A stretch of 20,532 bases of DNA from Nanobdellota archaeon (GTDB taxonomy: Archaea; Nanobdellota; Nanobdellia; Pacearchaeales; GW2011-AR1), in contig JAUYDD010000122.1 of the NCBI GenBank assembly GCA_030704765.1, positions 1-20,532 on the forward strand. Reading direction: 5' to 3'. Below the pieces are notes generated by a model. That model ran no database searches. It was not told where the DNA came from and was given only the letters and a program-made list of their open reading frames with translations. A program made the position numbers and the translations under genes. Below, in pieces: positions 1 to 7,706 of the stretch (the first letter of the stretch is position 1; the number at the start of each line of letters is the position of its first letter).

Positions 1-92
1 AAATCGCCTGCTGGCGAGTGTGGTTTGATTGGCCCTTGTTTTTAGGATGCATGAAAATTCTTTCAGAAGAATTTTCTGCACAGAAAATTGCA
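1..92. repeat. Terminal direct repeat, left copy
   Basis: Identical base for base to 20441-20532. It contains the second half of the structured-element core (1-50) plus 42 bases (51-92) not shared by the other two element copies, so it is not simply the family repeat. The usual explanation is a circular molecule whose assembly overlaps itself; true direct terminal repeats of a linear molecule, or a second expanded element elsewhere, are alternatives. Confidence 0.95.
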
Positions 93-345
93 TAAAACAA
101 TTTTCTTGTGCTCAGAAATTAAAACAAACTGACATCCACATGTCAAGAACCATGGAATAAATTCCATGGCGTGTTTGGTTCTTGAGCACGTCAGAAATTT
201 CTTAATAAATTTCTGAGCGTACCAAAAAACTTCTAAAAGTTTTTTAGTATGCTCCAAAATGCCTTCTCTTTCTATCCATTAAAATAGATAGAGTATGAGA
301 AGAGCATTTTGGACATCTTAAAAGATGTGGTTTAATTTCTGACAT
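1..345 (+). repeat. Structured element copy C, 3' part (expanded hairpin array)
   Basis: If the molecule is circular this continues from 20392-20440. After the core (ends GGATGC at 45-50) comes a chain of perfect or near-perfect hairpins: 53-62/67-76, 78-90/98-111 (one bulge), 130-135/140-145, 143-152/176-185 enclosing 150-157/162-169, 191-200/207-216, 217-232/237-252, 253-262/304-313 enclosing 263-268/297-302 and 272-276/287-291, and 313-319/322-328. Most of the chain lies inside a closing stem TCAGAAATTAAA (112-123) with TTTAATTTCTGA (331-342), followed by CAT (343-345). Copies A and B have the same closing stem with compensating changes but only two hairpins inside. No credible protein is encoded here; a 64-codon minus-strand reading frame is a by-product of the palindromes. 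Whether this acts as RNA or as DNA (origin, recombination site) cannot be told from one sequence. Confidence 0.8.
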
Positions 346-416
346 TAATAATCCCTTTCAAAATTAAAATCTTAACTATTTTCATATCCAATTATCATAA
401 CAATCAAATCCTTTTT

Positions 417-2063
417 TCAATTCACTCTGCATCCCCATGGACCGCATTTGCTTCCAGGATTAGAAATAAGAGTTTTTATAAGTATGTTTGAAGCTCTAGA
501 TTTTGCTTGCACTAATTGTCCTTGTAGATTAGACACTCTTGTTCCTTCCCAGATTCTTGAGCTTACAGCTACTCTATTGCCATTGCTAGTAAGTGCATAA
601 TTTCCTGTTTCATCAGTCTTTATTCTCATTTCATTATTATAAGGAGTGCCTGTATTAGGGTTGTTTACTTTTGATATATAACCTTGAGTATAACCTCTTG
701 CTTTATCAATTTCCTTATATCTTTCTGCTGTGATACCTGGTTTTAAGTCATTCATATTGACAATAGAATCAGCACTAAAACCAGCTTTTTGAGAATTACC
801 CGAGACATAAGTCTCACCTTTCTTAATTGCTATGCCCAAATTTCCAGATAAACCATTCCTAAAATAAAGATATTCACCTATGTCAATATTATATTTTTTA
901 GTGTCATATGGAGAAATCTTGCCATAACCTTCCATTTTTATATAATCTATATTTTTTTCAGATACAAAACCAATATACCTGTCAGATTTCATCTCTATGC
1001 CTACTTTATTGTTTTGCGTCAATATATGTATGTAAGGGACTTCTTTATCAAATTCAACTGGATTAATTTGAAAAACTGGATTGTGGAATATTTTTATTCC
1101 TTTAGTCCTGGAAGTGTATATCTCTCCAATTATTTTATTGCTGTCAGTTATTGAAACAATAGAATTTTTAGCTTCAGGCACAAACATATGGTTTGAAGGT
1201 GAGTCTCCTGCTAATATCAATTTTATCTGCGCTTCTTCATCTTTTCCATCCTCTGGCCTGTAAGAAGTTATAGAATTATCTTTAGAATAAAACTGCCTGT
1301 AAAAATTATCACCTACTTTAAGATTAGCTTGCCCAGATAAAGATACATCTATCTCCTTGAATTCTCCTGTATTGCCAGTTGAAGCTCTATCAGATATTCT
1401 TATTTCACCTTTAGTTCCATATAATAGATTGATTCTTGGAACAGCCCCTGTATCAGTTATATCTTTTACAAATAATTCTCCAGATTTAGTGATTGTTCCT
1501 TTTCCATTAAAAACTATTGTCCTTTCATCTTCTTTTTTTCCAGATTTCTGGCTATCAGTCTTTAACACTAGCTGGTTATCCTTGAATTCAAACTCACTAA
1601 TCCAATAAGCAAGTTCATCAAAATCAAGATATGCTCCATTCTTATTTTTCAGCTTGTTGCCATCCCATACAAGACTAGAGAGTTCAAGGCCTTTTATTCT
1701 TTCAGGATTTATCTTATATCCTTTTTCCTCAAACACTAGCCTAATAAATGTCTTTTTTTCATCTGCAGATAAGCTTTGCCATGCTTTGTTTTGCGCATTT
1801 TCAATTGTTGGCATGGTTTTATCAGCTGTAATAAATCCCCCCCATAAACTCAAGTCTGTTTTTGCAATATTTGTTCCTTCTTTTTTCAAAGTCTCGACTT
1901 TTTTCATATAATTAACTAAAGAATCAAAGTTAAATTTGTCTAGTGTTGCTCGAGGCAACACTTCTTCTGCAGGAGCAGGAGTTATTTCAGCAGCATTGCA
2001 CATAGTTACAAGAACTATAATTATCGAGAAAATCAAAAAAATAAAAACAATCCTGTTTTTCAT
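417..2063 (-). CDS. Exported beta-rich protein, 548 aa (large Sec family)
   Basis: I do not recognise a named function. A Sec signal peptide (residues 1-25, basic MKNR, hydrophobic core, ending near CNAAE) is followed by an alpha-helical region containing the family helix WQSLSADEKKTFIR (about 95-108). A long beta-strand region of short hydrophobic/Gly units then starts at LVWDGNKLKNKNGAYLDFD (about 131-149). The C-terminus carries CGPWGC, a possible disulfide or metal pair. It lies 9 nt after the stop of the 259-aa anchored-protein gene and is probably co-transcribed from the promoter at 2874-2884; AAGGGGAT just before the ATG may serve as a ribosome site, as expected for an internal operon gene. 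It shares its layout with the proteins at 2945, 4767, 7707, 13434 and 16149 but has no tail-to-tail partner. A role outside the cell, as a surface or secreted protein, is inferred. Confidence 0.85.
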   Translation of the reverse strand: MKNRIVFIFLIFSIIIVLVTMCNAAEITPAPAEEVLPRATLDKFNFDSLVNYMKKVETLKKEGTNIAKTDLSLWGGFITADKTMPTIENAQNKAWQSLSADEKKTFIRLVFEEKGYKINPERIKGLELSSLVWDGNKLKNKNGAYLDFDELAYWISEFEFKDNQLVLKTDSQKSGKKEDERTIVFNGKGTITKSGELFVKDITDTGAVPRINLLYGTKGEIRISDRASTGNTGEFKEIDVSLSGQANLKVGDNFYRQFYSKDNSITSYRPEDGKDEEAQIKLILAGDSPSNHMFVPEAKNSIVSITDSNKIIGEIYTSRTKGIKIFHNPVFQINPVEFDKEVPYIHILTQNNKVGIEMKSDRYIGFVSEKNIDYIKMEGYGKISPYDTKKYNIDIGEYLYFRNGLSGNLGIAIKKGETYVSGNSQKAGFSADSIVNMNDLKPGITAERYKEIDKARGYTQGYISKVNNPNTGTPYNNEMRIKTDETGNYALTSNGNRVAVSSRIWEGTRVSNLQGQLVQAKSRASNILIKTLISNPGSKCGPWGCRVN

Positions 2064-2072
2064 CTTATCCCC

Positions 2073-2852
2073 TTAGATTTCAGGATATTTATTCAAAAAT
2101 TCAAGAGCAATTGGATAAGATTCTGTATTGTTCTGGGATATCACTGTTAAAGTTGTTGCATTGTCTCCAAAATCAAGCATGTCTACATATAAGTTCCTTT
2201 CCATAGCCATATCAGCGACACAAGAAATGCACATCATCTCAGGATCTTCTTTATGCGAATCAGTAATGAACCTTGCGATTTCCAACATTTCAAAAAGTTT
2301 AGAATTTAAACTAACAGGCATTTCTTCTAGCTCAAGCTTAGCACTCTTGCTTTCTTTTTTTATTGATATTGGAATGTCTATCTTGAAATCCACTCTTCCA
2401 TTTGATATTGAAGATTTTGTCTTTGACTTTGTTGCATCATAACTAACATCAAAACCTTGTTTATCAATGGATTCTAAACAATATTCAATATTATCATCAA
2501 CAAATGCTCCCAGCTCATTCTCAATGACTATTGTTGCAGGCATAAGAAAACTTCCTTCTTTATAATAATAAGGTATGAATGCCCAACCCAGGTCAAAGGA
2601 TTCTTTAGGTGCATTATAATAACCTCCTTGAATGCCGATTGTGTCCAATGCATCCATAGAAAGGGATTTAGTGCAATCCTCAATAGAACCTAAAAGATCT
2701 TCATACTGCGGTTTTGTGCTAGGATCATTGAATACATTTGTATTGGACTTATTATTAGCCATGAAAAACGCAATTCCACCAGCAGCAACAATGACTATGG
2801 CTAATATAATAAATACAGAAATCTGCCCTGTTTTTCTTTTACCTCTTTTCAT
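2073..2852 (-). CDS. Membrane-anchored extracytoplasmic protein, 259 aa (copy 1)
   Basis: The N-terminus is MKRGKRKTGQ followed by a hydrophobic segment (about 11-31), giving an N-in anchor or class III signal-like segment. A soluble domain follows with IEDC (57-60), GIQGGYYN (73-80), IPYYYKEG (93-100), an EYCLES segment (123-128) and a CISC pair (208-211). Four cysteines suggest two disulfides or a metal site. I know this layout as a family of unknown function common in Woesearchaeota/Pacearchaeota-type archaea, and it is the best lineage marker in the window. Residues 1-100 are identical to the copy at 11059-11847, residues 181-190 and the C-terminus from about 232 differ, and 191-231 are identical again, which is a mosaic pattern. 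It is the first gene of a likely operon with the 548-aa exported protein. Function unknown. Confidence 0.9.
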   Translation of the reverse strand: MKRGKRKTGQISVFIILAIVIVAAGGIAFFMANNKSNTNVFNDPSTKPQYEDLLGSIEDCTKSLSMDALDTIGIQGGYYNAPKESFDLGWAFIPYYYKEGSFLMPATIVIENELGAFVDDNIEYCLESIDKQGFDVSYDATKSKTKSSISNGRVDFKIDIPISIKKESKSAKLELEEMPVSLNSKLFEMLEIARFITDSHKEDPEMMCISCVADMAMERNLYVDMLDFGDNATTLTVISQNNTESYPIALEFLNKYPEI

Positions 2853-2873
2853 AGATTCTAAAATTGAGAATAC

Positions 2874-2884
2874 TATTTAAATAT
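2874..2884 (-). promoter_or_regulatory. TATA box of the 259-aa/548-aa operon
   Basis: Minus-strand ATATTTAAATA centred about 27 nt before the ATG at 2852, so the transcript would be leaderless. The same promoter precedes the duplicate gene at 11847; homology between the two copies extends upstream to 2895 and stops there. Confidence 0.7.
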
Positions 2885-2895
2885 TTCTATAAAAA

Positions 2896-3055
2896 GTATG
2901 TGTTATCCCATTAATATTTCTTAACGACATATTAATTGGTTTTTTCATTTTCTACTTTTTCTTATAAATACCTGTGAAGGTGTTTCAAGTTCCTCAAAAT
3001 TTAAAGCTCTATGAAGTCTAACATCATTATACCAATAAATAAAATCTTCTTTTGA
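2896..3055 (-). mobile_element. Insertion-sequence remnant (transposase C-terminus plus end)
   Basis: The minus-strand codons 2948-3055 read SKEDFIYWYNDVRLHRALN and then ETPSQVF. This matches the usual C-terminal signature of DDE integrase-core transposases of the IS3/IS481 type (F-x-x-WYN-x-x-R-x-H-x-x-L, then TP-x-x-x-F). The catalytic part is absent. The 50 bases after the stop (about 2896-2944) are AT-rich and unlike the family genes, and may hold the element's end. The remnant stops exactly where homology between the two anchored-protein gene promoters stops (2895/2896). It is fused in frame to the 366-aa gene. Confidence 0.65.
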
Positions 3056-4045
3056 AGAACCAACACTTACATATCCTTCTCTTAAAAATTCAATTCCTAA
3101 AATTACAATCCTATCACTTGCAAATCTTATTGTGCTTTTTTCAGCATCTTCTCCAATTTTTCTTTTAAAAACAAATTCACCATATCTAACTCCCATTCCA
3201 TCACCTTTTATCTCAATAGAATTTTCACCTATTATTATCTCACCTTTATTATCTCCTAATAAAGTTAAAAATTCAGTTCCAAGAGGATTTTCTGGATTAA
3301 TTATAGGAATCATTGCCATTCTCATAGGACTTTTTTCAGATAGTTTTGAAAATAATTTTAAATTTCCTTTTTCATCTGTGCTTCCTGGCCCTAAGACAAT
3401 GCTTCCTCCAGTTTTGAAATATAGAACAAAGTTATTTCCATCATATTTTACTTTATCAACTCCATTTGGAACTCTAGCTAAATCTAAATAGACTTTTCCA
3501 TCACCAACAATTACACTTCCTGTATGTTCTGAAGTTGAAAATTTTAATCTAGAATTGCCAAAACCAACTAATTGCTCTAATCTTACAACATCTTTTCCTG
3601 ATTCCCATAAATTATATTTTTTACTAATCAATCCTCTTACTTCACTAAGTTTTTTTTCTTTTTCTTCAGGACTTTGCTTATTTATATCAGGAAATCTTTT
3701 AAGAGCTATATTATTAATAATCTCTGTTATTTTACCAACTACATATTTCTCAAGTATACCTGGTTGAGAAGTTTTATAATCATATATGTTTTCTTTAATC
3801 CTATCAAAAATATATTCTCTCTGGCTTGGTGTTGCAGAACTTATTGCATTATTTATATCTTCGACTTTAGAATTGTCAGTTAAATCTTTTTCAAGCTCTA
3901 CAAAATTCTCTTTACTACTAAACCAAGTCTGAGGTTTTTTACTGTCATAATCATTTGTTGTTTGTTGGCTTTCTTGAGAAACTACTAAAGAAACCAGTAA
4001 CAAAATCACAAATATTCCTATAAATATTTTACACTCTTTTTTCAT
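2945..4045 (-). CDS. Exported beta-rich protein, truncated, with transposase-derived tail, 366 aa
   Basis: It has a Sec signal peptide (1-23, MKKECKIF then VILLLVSLVVSQ), a KKPQTW motif near residue 36, a helical region with QREYIFDRI (about 75-83), then beta-strand units such as GSVIVGDGKVYLDL and VKYDGNNFVLYF. The first 230 or so residues are paralogous to the 763-aa protein at 4767-7058, which reads IIIGDGNVWLDL and ITYDGNQFILGS at the same points, and the signal-peptide DNA is nearly identical. From about residue 331 the sequence changes to a DDE transposase C-terminus. The protein is therefore probably a longer family member cut short by an insertion, with the stop codon supplied by the mobile element. 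The TATA box at 4066-4076 supports the start. It may still be made, or may be decaying; unlike four of its relatives it has no tail-to-tail partner. Confidence 0.85.
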   Translation of the reverse strand: MKKECKIFIGIFVILLLVSLVVSQESQQTTNDYDSKKPQTWFSSKENFVELEKDLTDNSKVEDINNAISSATPSQREYIFDRIKENIYDYKTSQPGILEKYVVGKITEIINNIALKRFPDINKQSPEEKEKKLSEVRGLISKKYNLWESGKDVVRLEQLVGFGNSRLKFSTSEHTGSVIVGDGKVYLDLARVPNGVDKVKYDGNNFVLYFKTGGSIVLGPGSTDEKGNLKLFSKLSEKSPMRMAMIPIINPENPLGTEFLTLLGDNKGEIIIGENSIEIKGDGMGVRYGEFVFKRKIGEDAEKSTIRFASDRIVILGIEFLREGYVSVGSSKEDFIYWYNDVRLHRALNFEELETPSQVFIRKSRK

Positions 4046-4065
4046 TTTACTTATAAATAAACAAA

Positions 4066-4076
4066 CTATATAAATA
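4066..4076 (-). promoter_or_regulatory. TATA box of the 366-aa gene
   Basis: Minus-strand TATTTATATA centred about 26 nt before the ATG at 4045, giving a leaderless transcript. It is divergent from the Tat-protein promoter at 4202-4210. Confidence 0.65.
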
Positions 4077-4172
4077 TTACTTGTAAATTTGTTAAATTAA
4101 AAATCTAATGAAATATTAGTAATCATAATATTATAAAAAACTGTTATTTCAAGCCTTAAAAACCCTATTTTA

Positions 4173-4189
4173 TAACTACTGTATAGTTA
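4173..4189 (+). promoter_or_regulatory. Palindromic operator candidate TAACTA-N5-TAGTTA
   Basis: A perfect 6-bp inverted repeat with a 5-base spacer (CTGTA), 12 bases upstream of the TATA box of the Tat lipoprotein gene. The same 6-5-6 layout (TAACCA-CTATT-TAGTTA) occurs at 12383-12399 before another Tat gene. A binding site for a dimeric regulator, perhaps the winged-helix protein at 18766-19077, is an inference. Confidence 0.5.
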
Positions 4190-4201
4190 CAAAAACAAAA
4201 G

Positions 4202-4210
4202 ATTTATATA
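4202..4210 (+). promoter_or_regulatory. TATA box of the 177-aa Tat gene
   Basis: ATTTATATA preceded by an A-rich BRE-like stretch (AAAAG), centred 26 nt before the ATG at 4232, so the transcript would be leaderless. The surrounding sequence resembles the promoter at 12415-12425. Confidence 0.75.
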
Positions 4211-4231
4211 CTAGCGATACTTAAATAAACC

Positions 4232-4765
4232 ATGGCAAAAAGTCAATTAAGCAGAAGAAAATTTTTAGGTTTAGCAGGAATAGTTGCAGGAGCATTAGCT
4301 CTTCCAAGAGTTCTTGGTGGATGCACAAAAGATTCTATTTCTCAAAATGCATCTCAAACAAGAACAAAAATAAGCGAGTACAAACGTGAAGATTATGTTT
4401 TTTCATTAGAAGAATGGAAAGAAGCTGAAAAAACTTCAGATTACTCAAGAATAAAAAGAAAAATAGATTTAATTTATGAAAATCCAGACATTGCTTATGG
4501 TCTATTGGATAATACAGAAAAAGAATATGTTGACGATTCTGATAATCAAATCCCAGGCTCAGGCCTAGCATACGTTCTAAGTAATCAGGTAAAAGATGCT
4601 TTAAATAAAAGGTTTAAAATAAACATTGACTTAGATAATCCGAGTTTAGCTGATAAAATTGTGTTTTATCTTTGCTTTGATAGAGATATGAAATTAGCTG
4701 AAGAAAAAAATAGAAATGAAAAACCTAAAATGGATTTAAAAAAACTAATTCATCTTTTTCAATAA
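4232..4765 (+). CDS. Tat-exported putative lipoprotein, 177 aa
   Basis: The N-terminus MAKSQLSRRKFLGLAG is a textbook twin-arginine signal (SRRKFLG), followed by a hydrophobic stretch and a lipobox-like VLGGC with Cys31. It should be exported folded by the Tat pathway and possibly lipid-anchored. The mature part is charged, mainly helical, about 145 residues, with no recognised domain; it contains EEWKEAEKTSDYSRIKRKIDL and one further Cys near FYLCFD. The gene converges on the 763-aa Sec protein gene with a single base between the stop codons, so their 3' ends must overlap in RNA. It is divergent from the 366-aa gene across 186 bp that holds both promoters and a palindrome. The function is unknown; a link with the neighbouring large exported protein is inferred from the arrangement, repeated in three other places. 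Confidence 0.88.
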   Translation: MAKSQLSRRKFLGLAGIVAGALALPRVLGGCTKDSISQNASQTRTKISEYKREDYVFSLEEWKEAEKTSDYSRIKRKIDLIYENPDIAYGLLDNTEKEYVDDSDNQIPGSGLAYVLSNQVKDALNKRFKINIDLDNPSLADKIVFYLCFDRDMKLAEEKNRNEKPKMDLKKLIHLFQ

Positions 4766-4766
4766 A

Positions 4767-7058
4767 CTATTCGCAATTAGGAATCTGTGAATCAGGTATT
4801 GTTGGTTTTCCAAGTTTTTCACACCATAATATTCTTAGATTATTTCTAGGCCATTCATCTCCTTTTTTAGTAACTGCAAAACCTGCATATAAAAACCTTC
4901 TTAAATATTCTTGTTCATTTTTATTCTTAACTTCAAATTTATATTCTTTACCAGATGGAGTAGTAATAATAACTTCTGGAATTTTAGTAAACCTGTAACT
5001 TCCATCAGGATTTTTAACCTGAGGAAAGCTTACAAATCTAACAAGAGTGTCTTTTGGAAATTCAGAAATTCCTTTTTCAGTTAACTTCGCATCTAAGATA
5101 TTTTTAATTTGTTCTAAATCCTCTTGAGTAACATAACCTTTTTTTACTGCATTTTGCATCACAGGATCTTTTGGTAATTCATCAAGGAAATCTTGCTTTG
5201 TAATAGGCCCTCCACCCTTTATAGATGGTTTTTCTGGTAACAGAATTCTAGTTCTACTTTCAATCTGAATTTGGGAAAAAACCTCTAAAAGCTTTTCCCT
5301 AGCTTGCAAAGGGTCTTTTATATTTCTTATTTCATTAATTTTATCCTTATATTCTTTTGGTATTCTTATTTCGTTCTTAGCAATCTTATAAACATAGCTT
5401 GTTTGAACAAGAATTCCAGCCACTATATAAGGAGGCCTATCAAATACATATCCTTTTCCATTGCCTTCGTTTGGTTTAGCTTGCCTAATTTCAAAATCCA
5501 AATCCTCATTATTAAGATTGTAAACCCTAGAAACACTGTATGCATTTTCATAAACAGGAAGATTAATCCCTTCATCATTATAAGCAGTTTTTACAACCTG
5601 GCCATTTCTCCTGTTTTTTGCTTCTGTTTCTAAAATAGAAAGCCCTCCTTGCCCTTTTAAATCTTCATCATTATAAACATGATATAAAGAACCAATTAAT
5701 CTCTTATTCTCACTTCCAAAACCTTCCACTGCTTCCATGATACTATCATAATCATTTTTATTTTTATCTAAAGACACCCATTCATCAATAGCTCTTCCTT
5801 TAAATCCAGCAACTTTTCCATCTTCTATTTTAAAATACACTTTTTCATCAAAATCAAAGTCAGTTGGAGGAAATAATGGAGAAGAAACTTTTTTTGCCAT
5901 TGTGTATCTTAATTCAACTTCTTTTAAAAAAGCATTATCATTTTTGCTTAATCTAGGCCCATAAACCTCTTTATCATCAAACCTCATTCTAATTTTTCCA
6001 TCATATAAAACAACATTACCCTTTCCAGCAACTGATTGAAGATCACCTAATGCTGTTAATACAATTCCTTTTCCATTAGCTTCAATTGTTTTTTGTTCTT
6101 TATCAACTGAAACTACTTGATCATCTGAAGTTGCGATTTTTAATAAATCTCCTTTACTACCAAAATTTACAAAAGTTTCTTTATCTCCCGGAGTTTTTAT
6201 TGATATTAGGTTTTCTATAATAACCTCTCCATTTTTAACTTTGTATATATCTTTTGATAATATCCTAAATACAGCATCCTGCGATTTATCATTTTGAGCA
6301 AGAATTTTTCCATCAAAAGATATTTTCCCTCCACTTTGTATAACAATTCCATTTTTAGTTAATTTAACAACTGCATTTTTATCCAAAGCTTCATTTACAA
6401 GTTCAATATTATTAAAACTCCCTATTCCTTTTATGTCACCAAGATTCAAACCACCATTTTCTATAACAATCTTTCCATTATTTTTTGATCCTAAAATAAA
6501 TTGATTCCCATCATAAGTTATTGAACTAATTCCTTCAGGTATATTTTCTAAGTCAAGCCATACATTTCCATCTCCAATAATTATTTTTCCTTTATCACTA
6601 TTTAAGAATTTTAATTTTGTATTATCAAATCCAATAAAATTTTCAATTTCAGTTATTTTTCTCTCTGTGATTCCTTGTGTTTCAAAGAATTTTTTAATAT
6701 CTTCTCCAGAACCTTTTTGTTTTGACTCTGCAAGAGAAATAGCAGAATCTCTAATTGTTAAATCAGCTTTTAATCTATCAAGTTTTTCTTTGTAAATTAA
6801 TTCTATAATCCTATCAAAAATATATTCTCTTTGACCTGGATAAACTTTGCTAAGTTCATTATTTATTATCTTGACTTTTGTTTCATCTGTTAAATCAGCT
6901 TGAAATTTATTAAAATTTTCCTCAGTTATCCAGGTTTGTGGTTTTTTACTGTCATAATCATTTGTTGTTTGCCCGCTAGTTTCTTGAGAAACTACTAAAG
7001 AAACCAGTAACAAAATTACAAATATACTAGTAAATATTTTACACATCTTTTTATTCAT
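4767..7058 (-). CDS. Exported beta-rich protein, 763 aa
   Basis: The start is the ATG at 7058, giving MNKKMCKIF; the frame stays open to a TTG at 7073, but the TATA box at 7079-7088 and the close match to MKKECKIF of the 366-aa protein favour 7058. A Sec signal peptide (1-25) leads to KKPQTW, a helical region with QREYIFDRI, then about 350 residues of repeated short beta units rich in Gly (for example GKIVIENGGLNLGDIKGIG), suggesting a beta-helix or beta-solenoid. The C-terminal third is mixed alpha/beta with KGYVFDRPPYIVAG, a helical linker (about 555-600), and a Cys pair at the very end (WCEKLG and NCE), perhaps a disulfide. It is tail-to-tail with the 177-aa Tat gene, one base apart. I recognise no catalytic motif. 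A surface or secreted role is inferred. Confidence 0.88.
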   Translation of the reverse strand: MNKKMCKIFTSIFVILLLVSLVVSQETSGQTTNDYDSKKPQTWITEENFNKFQADLTDETKVKIINNELSKVYPGQREYIFDRIIELIYKEKLDRLKADLTIRDSAISLAESKQKGSGEDIKKFFETQGITERKITEIENFIGFDNTKLKFLNSDKGKIIIGDGNVWLDLENIPEGISSITYDGNQFILGSKNNGKIVIENGGLNLGDIKGIGSFNNIELVNEALDKNAVVKLTKNGIVIQSGGKISFDGKILAQNDKSQDAVFRILSKDIYKVKNGEVIIENLISIKTPGDKETFVNFGSKGDLLKIATSDDQVVSVDKEQKTIEANGKGIVLTALGDLQSVAGKGNVVLYDGKIRMRFDDKEVYGPRLSKNDNAFLKEVELRYTMAKKVSSPLFPPTDFDFDEKVYFKIEDGKVAGFKGRAIDEWVSLDKNKNDYDSIMEAVEGFGSENKRLIGSLYHVYNDEDLKGQGGLSILETEAKNRRNGQVVKTAYNDEGINLPVYENAYSVSRVYNLNNEDLDFEIRQAKPNEGNGKGYVFDRPPYIVAGILVQTSYVYKIAKNEIRIPKEYKDKINEIRNIKDPLQAREKLLEVFSQIQIESRTRILLPEKPSIKGGGPITKQDFLDELPKDPVMQNAVKKGYVTQEDLEQIKNILDAKLTEKGISEFPKDTLVRFVSFPQVKNPDGSYRFTKIPEVIITTPSGKEYKFEVKNKNEQEYLRRFLYAGFAVTKKGDEWPRNNLRILWCEKLGKPTIPDSQIPNCE

Positions 7059-7078
7059 TATAAGATTAATCAATATTA

Positions 7079-7088
7079 CTATTTAAAG
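7079..7088 (-). promoter_or_regulatory. TATA box of the 763-aa gene
   Basis: Minus-strand CTTTAAATAG centred about 26 nt before the ATG at 7058. It decides the start over the upstream TTG at 7073. Confidence 0.6.
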
Positions 7089-7160
7089 TTACTTAGAAAA
7101 CTGTATTTTTTATATCTATAAAAAATAATAAATTAAACAACAATTGTTATTCATGGATTT

Positions 7161-7177
7161 TCAGCTACTATAACTTA
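7161..7177 (+). repeat. Short promoter-upstream motif TCAGCTACT...CTTA
   Basis: TCAGCTACTATAACTTA matches 20354-20370 (TCAGCTACTCCAGCTTA) at 14 of 17 bases, and both lie about 10 bases before a TATA-like stretch. It resembles half of the TAACTACTGTATAGTTA palindrome at 4173-4189. It may belong to one operator family, but short AT-rich matches are weak evidence. Confidence 0.3.
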
Positions 7178-7228
7178 AATAAAAGCTATAAAATTATATA
7201 CTACAAAATATATATTAGGGAATAACAA

Positions 7229-7239
7229 TATATTAAATA
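7229..7239 (+). promoter_or_regulatory. Probable TATA box of the 140-aa gene
   Basis: TATATTAAATA centred about 30 nt before the ATG at 7265. A second candidate, CTATAAAATTATATA at about 7185-7199, would give a leader of about 40 nt. Confidence 0.45.
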
Positions 7240-7264
7240 TCCAAATTTTATCATAAATAGCAAA

Positions 7265-7687
7265 ATGTCAAGTTCAAGATTAGTAAAAATAATAGCACCA
7301 ATAATATTTTTTTATTCGACAGTTTTAACTAGTTATTCTGCTGAAGTTCCTAAAGAAAATAAACAGTTTCCTCGAAAAAGCAGCGTTTATGTACCTACTC
7401 CTAACATGAGCAAGGTTCCTGAATATGAAGCTAAAAGATTAGAAGAAAAAGCACGTGCTTTTGGCGAGATAAGCGAAGGAGGATTATTAATTGGCATGAT
7501 TCCGTATGTAGTTAATGACACAATTGGTTTTTTACAACATACCTTTTCTTCAGACAATATAAAACGAACTTTTGATGGAGTAAAAACTAATTATAAAAAA
7601 ACTCGAGATGAAATGAAAAAATCTCCTCAGTATAACTCTAAAAACAAACCAGCTTCAAAACCACAAACATTAAAACAAAAAAAGTGA
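7265..7687 (+). CDS. Small Sec-exported protein, 140 aa
   Basis: MSSSRLVKIIAPIIFFYSTVLTSYSAE is a Sec-type signal peptide with likely cleavage after YSA (near residue 26); it has no twin arginine. The mature protein has a charged first part (YVPTPNMSKVPEYEAKRLEEKARAFGE), a hydrophobic central patch GGLLIGMIPYVVNDTIGF (about 76-93), which could be a membrane-associated helix, and a Lys-rich, low-complexity tail ending in QTLKQKK. No family is recognised. It converges on the 920-aa Sec protein gene with 19 bases between the stops, the same layout as the three other small/large pairs, although here the small partner uses Sec rather than Tat. A partner, chaperone or antagonist of the large protein is possible but unproven. 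Confidence 0.8.
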   Translation: MSSSRLVKIIAPIIFFYSTVLTSYSAEVPKENKQFPRKSSVYVPTPNMSKVPEYEAKRLEEKARAFGEISEGGLLIGMIPYVVNDTIGFLQHTFSSDNIKRTFDGVKTNYKKTRDEMKKSPQYNSKNKPASKPQTLKQKK

Positions 7688-7706
7688 AGTTCATAAAAGA
7701 TAATTT

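Noticed and set aside
63..257. A 64-codon minus-strand reading frame across element C
   Set aside because: It is made of the palindromic hairpin DNA, has no TATA box at the right distance and no protein-like composition.
1..345. CRISPR array
   Set aside because: The repeated parts are hairpins of differing sequence, without constant repeats or spacers of even length, and there are no cas genes.
7058..7073. TTG start for the 763-aa protein
   Set aside because: The ATG at 7058 has a TATA box at the standard distance and matches the start of its paralogue.
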